In this document: positions 7,900-15,253 of the stretch, piece after piece
Numbering within the stretch: position 1 is the first letter of the stretch
Layout: each line of letters opens with the position of its first letter
Assembly: GCF_900112895.1 (NCBI RefSeq)
Contig: NZ_FONL01000019.1
Coordinates: 1-33,596, forward strand
DNA: 33,596 bases
Direction of reading: 5' to 3'
DNA from: Succiniclasticum ruminis DSM 9236
GTDB lineage: Bacteria; Bacillota; Negativicutes; Acidaminococcales; Acidaminococcaceae
Notes under the pieces: model-generated
Database searches by the model: none
The model's input: only the letters and a program-made list of their open reading frames with translations
Told to the model about the DNA's origin: nothing
Translations under genes and position numbers: made by a program

Positions 7900-7928
7900 T
7901 TGTTTTCTTTTTGTGTTTCATTTATAAT
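7900..7928 (+). promoter_or_regulatory. Sigma-A type promoter of the dipeptidase/precursor operon
   Basis: TTGTTT (7900-7905), a 17-bp spacer and a perfect TATAAT (7923-7928) precede the dipeptidase start by about 58 bases. This is one of the best promoter matches on the plus strand and probably drives the dipeptidase together with Nif11 precursor 1. Confidence 0.6.
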
Positions 7929-7986
7929 ATATATGACGGATATTTGTTGTATCATTTTGATTTTGAAAGGCAGGGTGTAAGGTATT

Positions 7987-9567
7987 ATGTTAAAAAAGAT
8001 GATTGCAGGTATGGCGCTGGTTTCGCTTATAACCGCAAGCGCCGAGGCATGCACCGTCATGGTGGTGACGAAGGGCGCGTCAGCGGACGGGAGCACGATG
8101 GTTTCACACTCTAACGACGGCCGCGGCGCGGAAATGAATCTGATTTATGTGCCGGCGAAGGATCACCCGAAAGGCAGCAAACGCCCTGTTTATCCTACGG
8201 CGGTGGCGCTCAATACCATGCCGGAGTACAACGCCTTTGACCAGCCGAACCTTGTCGCGCCGGAACGGAGCGAAGGGTACGATTACCCCGGCAAACCCCG
8301 CACGGTGCCCATCGGCTACATACCCGAAGTGGAGCACACCTACGCCTATATGGACGCGGACTACGGCGTGGCCAATGAACACGGCCTGATGTTTGGCGAA
8401 TGCACGGACATGTCCGCGCATCTGCCGGAAGTGCCGTACAAAAAAGGCGGCGGCATATTCTACGCGGCCGAACTGAGCCGCGTCGCGCTGGAACGGTGCA
8501 AAACCGCCCGCGAGGCCATTCAGCTTATGGGCAGCCTGATCGATGAATACGGTCTCTGGGGCACCGCCGAGACGTTAGCCGTTGCCGACAAGGACGAGGC
8601 CTGGGTCTTTGAAATGCAGATGTCGCCCACAGGCAAAGGCGGCCTCTGGATCGCGGAAAAGATACCGGACGGAGACTTTTTCATAGAGGCGAACCAGCTC
8701 AGGATCCATGCGATACGGGAAGGCGACCCGGGCCAGATCTTTAACCCGCGCCTGCCGGAAATGCTTAAGGAATTCGGCTGGGCGGCCTACGACGAGGAAG
8801 GCCGGCTGGACTGGATGAAATCCCTCCAGTCCAAAGAATTCCATCACCCTTATTATTCCAAGCGGCGCGTATGGCGGGCCATGAGCCTCGTCGCGCCGTC
8901 CAAGAACCTTCCGTCCCGGGTCGCGGACTGGGATTCGAAAACCTATCCGCTTTCCATCCGCCCCGACAGAAAACTGAACGTGGAAGATATTGCGCGCATC
9001 CACCGCGACTATTACCAGGGGACCAAATTTGACAAGTCGAAGAGCCCCCTGGCCGGTCTGTACGGATCGCCGTACCATTATGTAGTAGAAATGGGCGAGC
9101 GTTCCATCCTGTCTTCCAAGACGAGTTACAGCCACATCTCCCAGGCCGGCGGCATGCTTCCGTCCCCGGTCGTATGGATGTCGATGGATACGCCCTTTGA
9201 AAATCCTTTCATTCCCTTTGCCGTATCGAAGGTGCCCGAAGAGTACCGCGCCCTGCGCGACACCTATGACCCGTCGAAGATGTTCTGGGCCTCCAACCAG
9301 GTCATGGCGCTGACGCAAGGCTATTTTAACATTATGGCTCCCACCGTGAAGGAAGCGGTGGAACAGGCGGAGAAAAACTCCATGCAGCTTGTCGGTTCGT
9401 CCTCCGGCCTGACGAAGGAACAGTTTGCCGATGCGCTGCGCAAGAACTCCCTCAAAATCTTTGAGGACTGGAAACAGCTTTCCACTAAGCTGTTAATGAA
9501 ATTTAAGAGCGACGTGGGCATCGAGTACGAAAAGCAGCCCAAACCGGACACACCGAAGAGTTATTGA
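7987..9567 (+). CDS. Exported C69-family dipeptidase
   Basis: 526 residues. The start MLKKMIAGMALVSLITASAEA is a signal peptide. The next residue, Cys22 (CTVMVV), is the expected N-terminal nucleophile of the C69/PepD (Ntn-hydrolase) family, so secretion should itself expose the catalytic cysteine. Family features visible: ASADGSTMVSHSNDGRG just after the cysteine, ANEHGLMFGECTD, EAWVFEMQ and a long C-terminal part. Enzymes of this family cleave dipeptides and act outside the cytoplasm when a signal peptide is present. The Nif11-type precursor begins 30 bp downstream, probably in the same transcript, so a role in trimming or degrading the peptide is possible (inference). A broken copy of the 3' end lies at 551-695. 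Confidence 0.9.
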   Translation: MLKKMIAGMALVSLITASAEACTVMVVTKGASADGSTMVSHSNDGRGAEMNLIYVPAKDHPKGSKRPVYPTAVALNTMPEYNAFDQPNLVAPERSEGYDYPGKPRTVPIGYIPEVEHTYAYMDADYGVANEHGLMFGECTDMSAHLPEVPYKKGGGIFYAAELSRVALERCKTAREAIQLMGSLIDEYGLWGTAETLAVADKDEAWVFEMQMSPTGKGGLWIAEKIPDGDFFIEANQLRIHAIREGDPGQIFNPRLPEMLKEFGWAAYDEEGRLDWMKSLQSKEFHHPYYSKRRVWRAMSLVAPSKNLPSRVADWDSKTYPLSIRPDRKLNVEDIARIHRDYYQGTKFDKSKSPLAGLYGSPYHYVVEMGERSILSSKTSYSHISQAGGMLPSPVVWMSMDTPFENPFIPFAVSKVPEEYRALRDTYDPSKMFWASNQVMALTQGYFNIMAPTVKEAVEQAEKNSMQLVGSSSGLTKEQFADALRKNSLKIFEDWKQLSTKLLMKFKSDVGIEYEKQPKPDTPKSY

Positions 9568-9597
9568 TGCAATAAAATTTTCAGGAGGGATTTTACC

Positions 9598-9837
9598 ATG
9601 CCGGTCAACAGAAACGAAATCACAAAGGAAATGATTGCCAAAGCCCTGCAAAGCAAATCCGCAGAGGAATTGATAGCGCTGGCGAAGAGCGAGGGATTTG
9701 AGCTCACGAAGGACGAGGCTGAGGCGTACATGGCGGAGCTTGCTGATGTGGAACTGGACGGCAGGGAAATGAAGAATGTGGCCGGCGGCACATGCTATAT
9801 GGCGGACGAACCCTGCAAAAAGTACAGCAACAGCTAA
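9598..9837 (+). CDS. Nif11-like leader peptide precursor 1
   Basis: 79 residues with a strong AGGAGG Shine-Dalgarno. Residues 1-64 are a Nif11-type leader: a basic, polar start (MPVNRNEITKEMI), SAEELIALAK, an ELTKDEAEAY helix, AELADVELD and a final VAGG. Leaders ending in GG are normally cut by a C39-type peptidase during export. The predicted core is TCYMADEPCKKYSNS, 15 residues with two cysteines spaced Cys-Tyr-x5-Cys. Precursors 2 and 3 have the same design with different cores. The two cysteines may form a disulfide or a thioether ring; the sequence does not decide. The exported dipeptidase lies upstream and a nucleotidyltransferase-like gene begins 13 bp downstream. Confidence 0.9.
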   Translation: MPVNRNEITKEMIAKALQSKSAEELIALAKSEGFELTKDEAEAYMAELADVELDGREMKNVAGGTCYMADEPCKKYSNS

Positions 9838-9850
9838 CGATTACAAAGTT

Positions 9851-10675
9851 ATGATGGAGAACAGGGAATACAGATTTGCGCGGGAGGACATCGTTACGTT
9901 GCTTTGCGAGGTAGCGTCGCAATATGCCAGACGGAACGCGCCTCCGCTGGACGTGTTGATTTACGGCGGCGCCGCGGTTACTCTCCGGCATGAATTCCGG
10001 ACGGCGGCCCACGACATCGACTATGCGCTCCTGAAGCCGTCACCCCTGTTTGAGGACTGTGTGGAAGACGTTGGAAAAAGGTACAGGCTGCCTCCCTTTT
10101 GGATGCACAGGCTGGATCGATTCACGTTCGCCCCGCGCTTTCGCGATAATTTTTACCGTCATGCCGATGCGCTCCGCCTGAACGCAGAGTCCGGTAATCT
10201 GTCTTTTCTGGTGCAGGACTCTGACTGGCAGCTTGCCAACAAGCTCTGCTGGTTTCGCCGTTACAGGAAAAATGACGGCCGGGACATTGCAGGCATCCTG
10301 CAGGGACGGGATGGTGATGCAGCCAGGCAGGTTTCCCAAAGTGTGCGGGATGTATTTGGCGGGGACGCAACATTTGCTTCCGATGGAACGATGCTGTCGG
10401 ACGCCCTGGAGCAGGGTATAAACCCCGGTGAACTGGCCGCCCGGCTTGACGGGCGCGCCCTGTATTATGAAAAGGTCTATCGCTGGCTGTTTCCCTTATT
10501 GCGCCGGAAAGATGATCCGGCCGCCCGGAACATCTGCTGGGCGGAAAGTCTGTTCTGGAGGACGGAAGGGGACGTCCAAACCACGCTGGCACGGTACGGA
10601 ATCCATCTTTCTCCCGTCATCGTGAACCATATCGCCCGTGTGATGTTCAAACCGGAATTTTGGAGTTTGTTATAG
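9851..10675 (+). CDS. Nucleotidyltransferase-fold protein (DNA polymerase beta-like superfamily)
   Basis: About 274 residues from the ATG at 9851 (a second ATG follows at 9854); an open frame extends upstream into the precursor gene and is not used. The motif LIYGGAAVTLRHEFRTAAHDIDYAL fits the superfamily pattern of a GG pair followed by a D-x-D metal-binding pair. The later LANKLCWFRRYRKNDGRDIAGIL resembles the helical segment of AbiEii/MNT-type relatives. Members transfer nucleotides to proteins, antibiotics or RNA; no substrate can be read here. No clear Shine-Dalgarno is seen, and the 13-bp gap to precursor 1 suggests translational coupling. Possible roles: peptide modification, a toxin-like enzyme, or a passenger. 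Confidence 0.65.
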   Translation: MMENREYRFAREDIVTLLCEVASQYARRNAPPLDVLIYGGAAVTLRHEFRTAAHDIDYALLKPSPLFEDCVEDVGKRYRLPPFWMHRLDRFTFAPRFRDNFYRHADALRLNAESGNLSFLVQDSDWQLANKLCWFRRYRKNDGRDIAGILQGRDGDAARQVSQSVRDVFGGDATFASDGTMLSDALEQGINPGELAARLDGRALYYEKVYRWLFPLLRRKDDPAARNICWAESLFWRTEGDVQTTLARYGIHLSPVIVNHIARVMFKPEFWSLL

Positions 10676-10698
10676 TATGACAAATTCATCTTTTATTC

Positions 10699-10710
10699 AA
10701 CAGCCGTGGA
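10699..10710 (+). repeat. Half copy of the palindromic repeat (copy 4)
   Basis: AACAGCCGTGGA (10699-10710), with upstream TGACAAATTCAT (10679-10690), matches the left half of copy 2. The right arm is missing. The sequence passes straight into the Shine-Dalgarno of the next gene, so the hairpin cannot form and transcription could continue. This may be a deletion across the palindrome. Confidence 0.6.
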
Positions 10711-10726
10711 GCAGGGAGGAATAATC

Positions 10727-11266
10727 ATGAGAAGTTGTATAAGGACTGCATGGCTTACAGTGGTTCTGATGTTTGCCATGGTGGCAACGGCGCTGGCCAA
10801 TTATCCCGGTACATTGGATGGTGGGAATCTTGTGCTGGTGGATGGCGGCATGGGCGTGGGATATTATGCAGACAGGTCATCGGTGAAGGTGGAGCAGTAT
10901 GCGCCCCCAAAGTACCGGCTGGCCATCAATGTGGTGGGCGTAGAGTTCTCGGATGAGTATTGGCGGAGCCATGAGACGTATATTGGCGGCCCGTACACTA
11001 AGGGTGACAGCTTTACGCTTACGTTCCGCTACAACTGGGACAGGAAGGTCATTTCCTACCAGCGGGGAAAGACCTGGCTGGATTGGGATGTCAACCGCGA
11101 TTACAGCCATGCAGAGGGCGATCCCATGATTCCCTTTGCTGCCGAGGTTGCCTTTGTAAGCGCCTACAACATGAGATTCTTTAATGACAAGCTGGGCTAC
11201 AGCCCGGTGCTGAAGAAGTATCAGAGGGTCATTGACGAACAGCTTTACCGCAGGCTGGGGATTTGA
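10727..11266 (+). CDS. Small exported protein of unknown function
   Basis: 179 residues from the ATG at 10727, eight bases after AGGGAGG; an in-frame GTG at 10706 lies inside the repeat and is less likely. The signal peptide MRSCIRTAWLTVVLMFAMVATALA ends in ALA-N. The mature part begins NYPGTLDGGNLVLVDGG and contains GVGYYADRSSVKVEQY, an extended beta-rich pattern, then many Tyr/Trp residues and a helical end. It resembles small secreted proteins common in Negativicutes, but I do not know a family name. Its Shine-Dalgarno abuts the half repeat, so the gene may be read from the precursor 1 operon. Confidence 0.75.
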   Translation: MRSCIRTAWLTVVLMFAMVATALANYPGTLDGGNLVLVDGGMGVGYYADRSSVKVEQYAPPKYRLAINVVGVEFSDEYWRSHETYIGGPYTKGDSFTLTFRYNWDRKVISYQRGKTWLDWDVNRDYSHAEGDPMIPFAAEVAFVSAYNMRFFNDKLGYSPVLKKYQRVIDEQLYRRLGI

Positions 11267-11359
11267 AGTTAAGCGGGATCGTCGGTGTAAGAGAAGGATA
11301 TCTGATTCAAACGGGAAGAACAACTTAGCGACAAGTACTGATTTTGTTAAGGAACCGAT

Positions 11360-11932
11360 ATGGAAAAGAAAAGATGCAATTTCAGCTTCGGCGCAAAAGA
11401 ATATCACGCAACGGATAAATTTGTGATATATCACGATACGCGCTGGTGCAAGCCCGAGCACAGAGACCGGGAACTTTTTGCGATGTTGATTCTGGAAGGA
11501 ATGCAGGCCGGCGTGAGCTGGAACCTTATTCTGAATAAAGAGGACAACTTCAGAAAAGCGTTTGACGGATTTGATCCGGAGATTGTAGCAAACTATGACG
11601 ATGCAAAACTGGAAGAACTGATGCAGGATCCCGGCATCATCCGTAACCGGCAGAAACTGAAAGCGGCCGTCACCAATGCAAAAGCGTTTCTGCAGGTGCA
11701 GAAAGAGTTCGGCAGCTTCGATACCTATATTTGGGGTTTCACAGGCGGAAAGGTGATCGACCATCATCTGGCGGACGTGAAAGATATGCCTGCAAAGGAC
11801 GCGCTTTCCGAGAAGGTCAGCAAGGACCTTAGGAAACGGGGGTTCAAGTTCGCAGGGCCTGTCATTATCTATTCCTACCTGCAGGGAATCGGGGTCATAA
11901 ATGACCACTGGGAATATTGCGACTACAGATAA
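11360..11932 (+). CDS. tag: DNA-3-methyladenine glycosylase I
   Basis: 190 residues, the usual Tag length, with AAGGA before the ATG. Tag removes 3-methyladenine from alkylated DNA, the first step of base excision repair. Visible family features: YHDTRWCKPEHRDRELF near the start, LEGMQAGVSWNLIL, DPGIIRNRQKLKA, and KRGFKFAGPVIIYSYLQ-IG-VNDH near the end. The zinc ligands of the family (an N-terminal Cys and His, and a C-terminal His-x3-Cys, here HWEYC) are in place, so it should be active. It lies between an exported protein and precursor 2 with no obvious functional link. Confidence 0.93.
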   Translation: MEKKRCNFSFGAKEYHATDKFVIYHDTRWCKPEHRDRELFAMLILEGMQAGVSWNLILNKEDNFRKAFDGFDPEIVANYDDAKLEELMQDPGIIRNRQKLKAAVTNAKAFLQVQKEFGSFDTYIWGFTGGKVIDHHLADVKDMPAKDALSEKVSKDLRKRGFKFAGPVIIYSYLQGIGVINDHWEYCDYR

Positions 11933-11972
11933 CCGGGGCAAGAGAGAAAACAACAGAAAGGAAGGTAACAGT

Positions 11973-12218
11973 ATGCTCATCAACAAAGATGAACTCACAA
12001 AAGAAATGATTGAAAAAGCCATGCAGTGCAAAACCGCGGAAGAGCTGGTTGCGCTGGCAAAGACCGGCGGCTATGAGCTGACTAAGGAAGAGGCTGAATC
12101 GTATCTGGCGGAACTGGCCGACATCGAGCTGGACGGGGAGACCCTGAATAGGGTATCCGGCGGCGCTAAAGTCTGTTACAATGTTTTAAATTGCTGGACC
12201 AAAGTCAGAAATAATTAA
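11973..12218 (+). CDS. Nif11-like leader peptide precursor 2
   Basis: 81 residues. AAGGAAGG precedes the ATG at 11973; an upstream in-frame ATG at 11901 lies inside tag and is rejected. The leader (residues 1-64) is nearly the same as in precursors 1 and 3: NKDELTKEMIEKAMQCK, TAEELVALAK, ELTKEEAESYLAELADIELD, ending VSGG. The predicted core is AKVCYNVLNCWTKVRNN, 17 residues with Cys-Tyr-x4-Cys. It starts 40 bp after tag, may be co-transcribed with it, and is closed by a copy of the palindromic repeat. No maturation enzyme is adjacent. Confidence 0.9.
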   Translation: MLINKDELTKEMIEKAMQCKTAEELVALAKTGGYELTKEEAESYLAELADIELDGETLNRVSGGAKVCYNVLNCWTKVRNN

Positions 12219-12252
12219 TCGTATTCTGCATCGTCAAAATTATATTTACTGC

Positions 12253-12290
12253 AACAGCCGTGGAATTTTTATTCGCGGCTGTTTTGTTTT
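12253..12290 (+). terminator. Palindromic repeat copy 5, terminator of precursor 2
   Basis: AACAGCCGTGGAA (12253-12265) faces CGCGGCTGTT (12274-12283), followed by TTGTTTTG. The right arm lacks the TTC of other copies, so the stem is about 9-10 bp. It stands 34 bases after the stop codon of precursor 2. Confidence 0.7.
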
Positions 12291-12402
12291 GCTTTACAAA
12301 CCCCGCAGGAAGTACGGCAAAGTTTCCCCGGGTCCGTACAAATGGACACAAAAATATGGTAAAATTATTATGTAGATATCATGGACTCAGGTTACATGAT
12401 AA

Positions 12403-12418
12403 TGTTTCACGTGAAACG
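12403..12418. promoter_or_regulatory. parS-like site 1
   Basis: TGTTTCACGTGAAACG matches the ParB/Spo0J binding site consensus TGTTTCACGTGAAACA at 15 of 16 positions, with a perfect 14-bp palindromic core (12404-12417). Bacterial parS sites cluster around the chromosomal origin and load ParB for segregation. Two more sites with the same core lie at 16229 and 24000. It stands upstream of the exonuclease gene. Confidence 0.8.
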
Positions 12419-12445
12419 TATTGATTTACACAAAGAGGAAAAACA

Positions 12446-13033
12446 ATGAATTTCTTTGTCATTGATTTTGAATTTACATTTTACAAAAGGCCGGTGGGAA
12501 GGCCCCGTGGTTTTTTCAACGAAATCATAGAGGCCGGCGCTGTTTTGCTTGATTCCCGCGGGGCCGAAACCGGCAGGATGCATGCGTTTGTCAAGCCGCA
12601 TTTTTATCCGAAACAGGCGAAAGACGCCTACGATTTCTGCATGATTACGGAAAAAGAAATGAAGAAAGCCATTGAATTTCCGGAAATGGTCAGGCAGATT
12701 TCAGCTTTATACACGCCGGGCAACTGTTATTTCGTTACATGGGGCAACGAAGATTTCAGAGTCCTGGATATTGGCTGCCAGCGTCACGGCATTGAGAACC
12801 CCGTGCGCAAGGAGGACTGCCTTGATCTGGCGCTGGCCTACAGACTCTGGAAAGATGACAGTTTTACCACCGGCCTTAAAGCAGCCGCGGAAGAGCTGGA
12901 TACCGGTTCGGAAGGACTCTGGCATACTGCGTATGACGATGCGTTTAACACCGGCAAGGTCCTCTTCAAATTACTGGAAAAAGGCTGGAGCCTGGAAGAA
13001 TTCCTGGCAGCCCAGGCGATGAAAAACCAATAG
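12446..13033 (+). CDS. DEDDh-family 3'-5' exonuclease
   Basis: 195 residues, with AGAGGA before the ATG. The three exonuclease motifs are present: D-x-E at the start (VIDFEFT), a middle Asp (WGNEDFRVL), and a final H-x4-D (HTAYDDAFNT) that marks the DEDDh subgroup. The length and single-domain build fit stand-alone RNase T/KapD-like exonucleases acting on RNA or DNA 3' ends. No helicase or polymerase domain is attached. It may be monocistronic. The parS-like site lies 28 bp upstream. Confidence 0.85.
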   Translation: MNFFVIDFEFTFYKRPVGRPRGFFNEIIEAGAVLLDSRGAETGRMHAFVKPHFYPKQAKDAYDFCMITEKEMKKAIEFPEMVRQISALYTPGNCYFVTWGNEDFRVLDIGCQRHGIENPVRKEDCLDLALAYRLWKDDSFTTGLKAAAEELDTGSEGLWHTAYDDAFNTGKVLFKLLEKGWSLEEFLAAQAMKNQ

Positions 13034-13117
13034 TTGGAACTAGTTCTTTTCCTGGCTATACGAACAGGAAACGGATGGAGAAGACCGTAAGTCTTATGTA
13101 AAGAGGGAGGTCCTATT

Positions 13118-13648
13118 ATGAACATCAAAAAACTTATAGTATCAGCAGTCACGGCACTGGCGGTCATGGCAACAGCATCATGCTTCGCGCAGATACCCGA
13201 AACGGAACTGAACATTGGCGGCATAGAGCCCGGACAGGACATTGGCTATACCGAACAGATTTACGGAAAACCCGGCAAGTTCGAAGACGAGGGATTTATC
13301 CGGGTTTACAATTATAATGATAAATTTATTGTAAGGGCAAAGCTGAACCGCGGTTTCAAAGTCACATCCGTTGCCATATATGAAAAAGGACTCACAACTC
13401 CCAGCGGGTTAACAGTTGGTGTACCATATAAAGAAGTGGCGAAACTGTTTGGCAAGGTAAAAGGGATTAAGTTCCAGGGCGAGGGAGTTGAAGCGAAGCT
13501 TAAGGGTTGTACAGACTACACGTATTTCAGCGGTGACAGGCAGGCAGTTTTCCTCGTAGGCAAGAAAGGTATAGTGCAGGCTATCAGGGTAGAGGAGCTG
13601 GACGAACAGAAGTACTTAGAAGCAAGAAGAAGAAAATATCAGGCATGA
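13118..13648 (+). CDS. Exported protein with two BamE-like repeats (tentative)
   Basis: 176 residues, AGGGAGG before the ATG. The signal peptide ends near ATASCFA-Q; the cysteine does not sit in a good lipobox. The mature part has two similar halves: GGIEPGQDIGYTEQIYGKPG ... RVYNYN and later GLTVGVPYKEVAKLFGKV ... YTYFSG. Each has the G-x-P/V, helix, GKP/GKV, then Y-x-Y strand order seen in BamE/SmpA-like folds. That assignment is by pattern only. It probably acts in the cell envelope. The gene ends at a clear terminator. Confidence 0.7.
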   Translation: MNIKKLIVSAVTALAVMATASCFAQIPETELNIGGIEPGQDIGYTEQIYGKPGKFEDEGFIRVYNYNDKFIVRAKLNRGFKVTSVAIYEKGLTTPSGLTVGVPYKEVAKLFGKVKGIKFQGEGVEAKLKGCTDYTYFSGDRQAVFLVGKKGIVQAIRVEELDEQKYLEARRRKYQA

Positions 13649-13747
13649 CGGACCCATAAAGATGGTTTGCTGAAGAAGATATTGAGCCGGATGAAACAAC
13701 ACCTGATAATGTAATATTGTAATAATAAGATCCCCCGAATCTTTCGC

Positions 13748-13780
13748 AGCGCCTGCCGGAAAAAGCAGACGCTTTTTTAT
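13748..13780 (+). terminator. Rho-independent terminator
   Basis: AGCGCCTGC (13748-13756) pairs with GCAGACGCT (13765-13773), with one C-A mismatch, followed by TTTTTAT. It closes the exported-protein gene. The 330 bases from here to 14114 hold no gene, only the leader of the ORF6N gene. Confidence 0.7.
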
Positions 13781-13996
13781 TAACACAACCATTGTGTAAT
13801 GAAAACGATTACAACAATCGTCGAAGCCCATAATTTCTGATTTCCAAAGCTTTATTAAAGTTTGTCCTGCAATTCTTAACGTAATGACATTGGCGTAGCG
13901 CTTAAAGATTTAATCTTTTCATCTGACGTGTCACAGAGTCCGGTTTTATTAAAAAAACGCGCTGTCATTTACAGGGTGCCGCAAATAAAAAGATTG

Positions 13997-14026
13997 CCAG
14001 GCGTTTCAATGCGCCTGGTGATTTTT
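13997..14026 (+). terminator. Terminator-like hairpin in the leader of ORF6N gene 1
   Basis: CCAGGCG (13997-14003) pairs with CGCCTGG (14012-14018), followed by TGATTTTTT. It lies upstream of the candidate promoter, so it probably shields the gene from read-through. An identical hairpin occurs in unit 2. Confidence 0.6.
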
Positions 14027-14039
14027 TGCGTTAAGAGGC

Positions 14040-14068
14040 TTTTCATTTTCAAAGTTCAGCGTTATAAT
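14040..14068 (+). promoter_or_regulatory. Candidate promoter of ORF6N gene 1
   Basis: TTTTCA (14040-14045), a 17-bp spacer and TATAAT (14063-14068). The -10 box is perfect and conserved in unit 2; the -35 is weak. A small inverted repeat (CGTTATAATAATAGCG) overlaps the -10 box and may be an operator. Confidence 0.45.
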
Positions 14069-14113
14069 AATAGCGAACGTTTGTTTCAAATTTATTATAC
14101 AGGGAGGTTATTT

Positions 14114-15004
14114 ATGGATAATGATTCAGAATTGATATCGCTGGATGCTGGCGAGATCAAACGCCGGATATTTGCCATCCGGGGTAGGCAGGTTATGATG
14201 GACAGTGATTTGGCGGAATACTTTGGTACGACTACCGGTAATTTGAACAGGGCTATGAAGCGTAATATAAAACGCTTTCCTGAATCTTTTTGTTTTCAGC
14301 TTACTGATGATGAAATATTGAGATGCCAAATTGGAATCCCGATGCAAAAACGTGGTATTAAAGGTGGCAGAACATATTTACCCTATGTTTACACAGAGCA
14401 AGGTATTGCCATGCTGACTTCGGTTCTGCATACGGAAAGGGCGATTGCCGCCAGCATTTCAATCATGGAAGCTTTTGTTGAAATGCGCCGCTTCATAGCC
14501 AACAATGCTGCATTGTTTGAGCGGATCAGCAAAGTGGAACTGAAGCAACTGGAAGCGGATAAAAAGTTTGACCGGCTTTTTGAGTATGTAAACACGTGCG
14601 CGGAAACAAACCAGAAACTCTTTTTTGACGGACAGATATATGATGCGTTCAGCCTGCTTATAGAGTTGATACAGAAAGCAGAGCAGGAAATTATCCTGAT
14701 AGACGGATACGTGGATGTGAGCACGCTGAACGTATTAGCGAAGAAAAAAACCGGTGTGGCCGTGACAATTTATACATTCCCAAAGACAAAACTGACAGCG
14801 CAGGACGTAGCCGCCTTTAACGCGCATTACCCGCAGCTGGATGTGAAATACACCAATATATTTCATGACCGTTTTCTGATTTTGTACAGAAAGAAAGTGT
14901 ACCACATTGGGGCTTCATTGAAGGATGCGGGGAAGAAATGTTTTGGCATTACGCTGATGAAGGACGCAGGATCAGAGTTGATGAAAAAGCTTGCGAAGAC
15001 ATGA
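14114..15004 (+). CDS. ORF6N-domain protein with C-terminal PLD-like region, copy 1
   Basis: 296 residues from the ATG at 14114, six bases after AGGGAGG; an open frame further upstream is leader sequence. The N-terminal ORF6N DNA-binding domain, typical of phage and mobile-element proteins, covers about residues 10-95 (RRIFAIRGRQVMMDSDLAEYF ... YLPYVYTEQGIAML). A helical linker (FIANNAALFERISKVELKQL) leads to a C-terminal region resembling one phospholipase-D half-site (DGYVDVSTLNVL ... HDRFLIL ... YHIGASLKDAG). The usual HKD lysine is arginine here (HDR), so catalysis is uncertain. This copy has Tyr (LILYRKK) where copy 2 has Asp (LILDRKT). Its N-terminal half differs from copy 2 and contains RGIKGGRTY. 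Confidence 0.85.
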   Translation: MDNDSELISLDAGEIKRRIFAIRGRQVMMDSDLAEYFGTTTGNLNRAMKRNIKRFPESFCFQLTDDEILRCQIGIPMQKRGIKGGRTYLPYVYTEQGIAMLTSVLHTERAIAASISIMEAFVEMRRFIANNAALFERISKVELKQLEADKKFDRLFEYVNTCAETNQKLFFDGQIYDAFSLLIELIQKAEQEIILIDGYVDVSTLNVLAKKKTGVAVTIYTFPKTKLTAQDVAAFNAHYPQLDVKYTNIFHDRFLILYRKKVYHIGASLKDAGKKCFGITLMKDAGSELMKKLAKT

Positions 15005-15137
15005 AACCTTTTGATTTGCCAGGTCCATTGGCGTAGCCGTACTTTAAGTTTTAATCTTCCCACCGGACGTGTAACAGCGCCCGGTTTTACAAAAAATGCG
15101 CGCTGTCATTTACAGGGCGCCGCAAATAAAAAGATTG

Positions 15138-15168
15138 CCAGGCGTTTCAATGCGCCTGGTGATTTTTT
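15138..15168 (+). terminator. Terminator-like hairpin in the leader of ORF6N gene 2
   Basis: CCAGGCG (15138-15144) pairs with CGCCTGG (15153-15159), followed by TGATTTTTT. It is the duplicate of the hairpin at 13997-14026 and probably ends the transcript of copy 1. Confidence 0.6.
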
Positions 15169-15180
15169 GCGTTAAGAGGC

Positions 15181-15209
15181 TTTTCTTTTTCAAAATTCAG
15201 CGCTATAAT
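15181..15209 (+). promoter_or_regulatory. Candidate promoter of ORF6N gene 2
   Basis: TTTTCT (15181-15186), 17 bp, TATAAT (15204-15209). The overlapping inverted repeat CGCTATAATAATAGCG is a better palindrome than in unit 1 (CGCTAT/ATAGCG), as if an operator is maintained. Confidence 0.4.
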
Positions 15210-15253
15210 AATAGCGAACATTTGTTTCGATTCGTTATACAGGAGGGATGTTT

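Larger units (their letters stand above)
13888..15025 (+). repeat. Tandem duplication, unit 1 (about 1.14 kb)
   Basis: The unit begins CATTGGCGTAG and contains a leader with a terminator-type hairpin, a promoter-like TATAAT, an ORF6N/PLD gene and the tail AAACCTTTTGATTTGCCAGG. Unit 2 (15026-16162) is almost the same length and repeats the same order; a stub of a third unit follows at 16163-16228. The leader and the 3' half of the gene are nearly identical between units, while the 5' half of the gene differs strongly. Confidence 0.85.

Noticed and set aside
10877-12031. 384-codon minus-strand frame
   Set aside because: It overlaps the exported protein, tag and the start of precursor 2, all with clear ribosome-binding sites and motifs.
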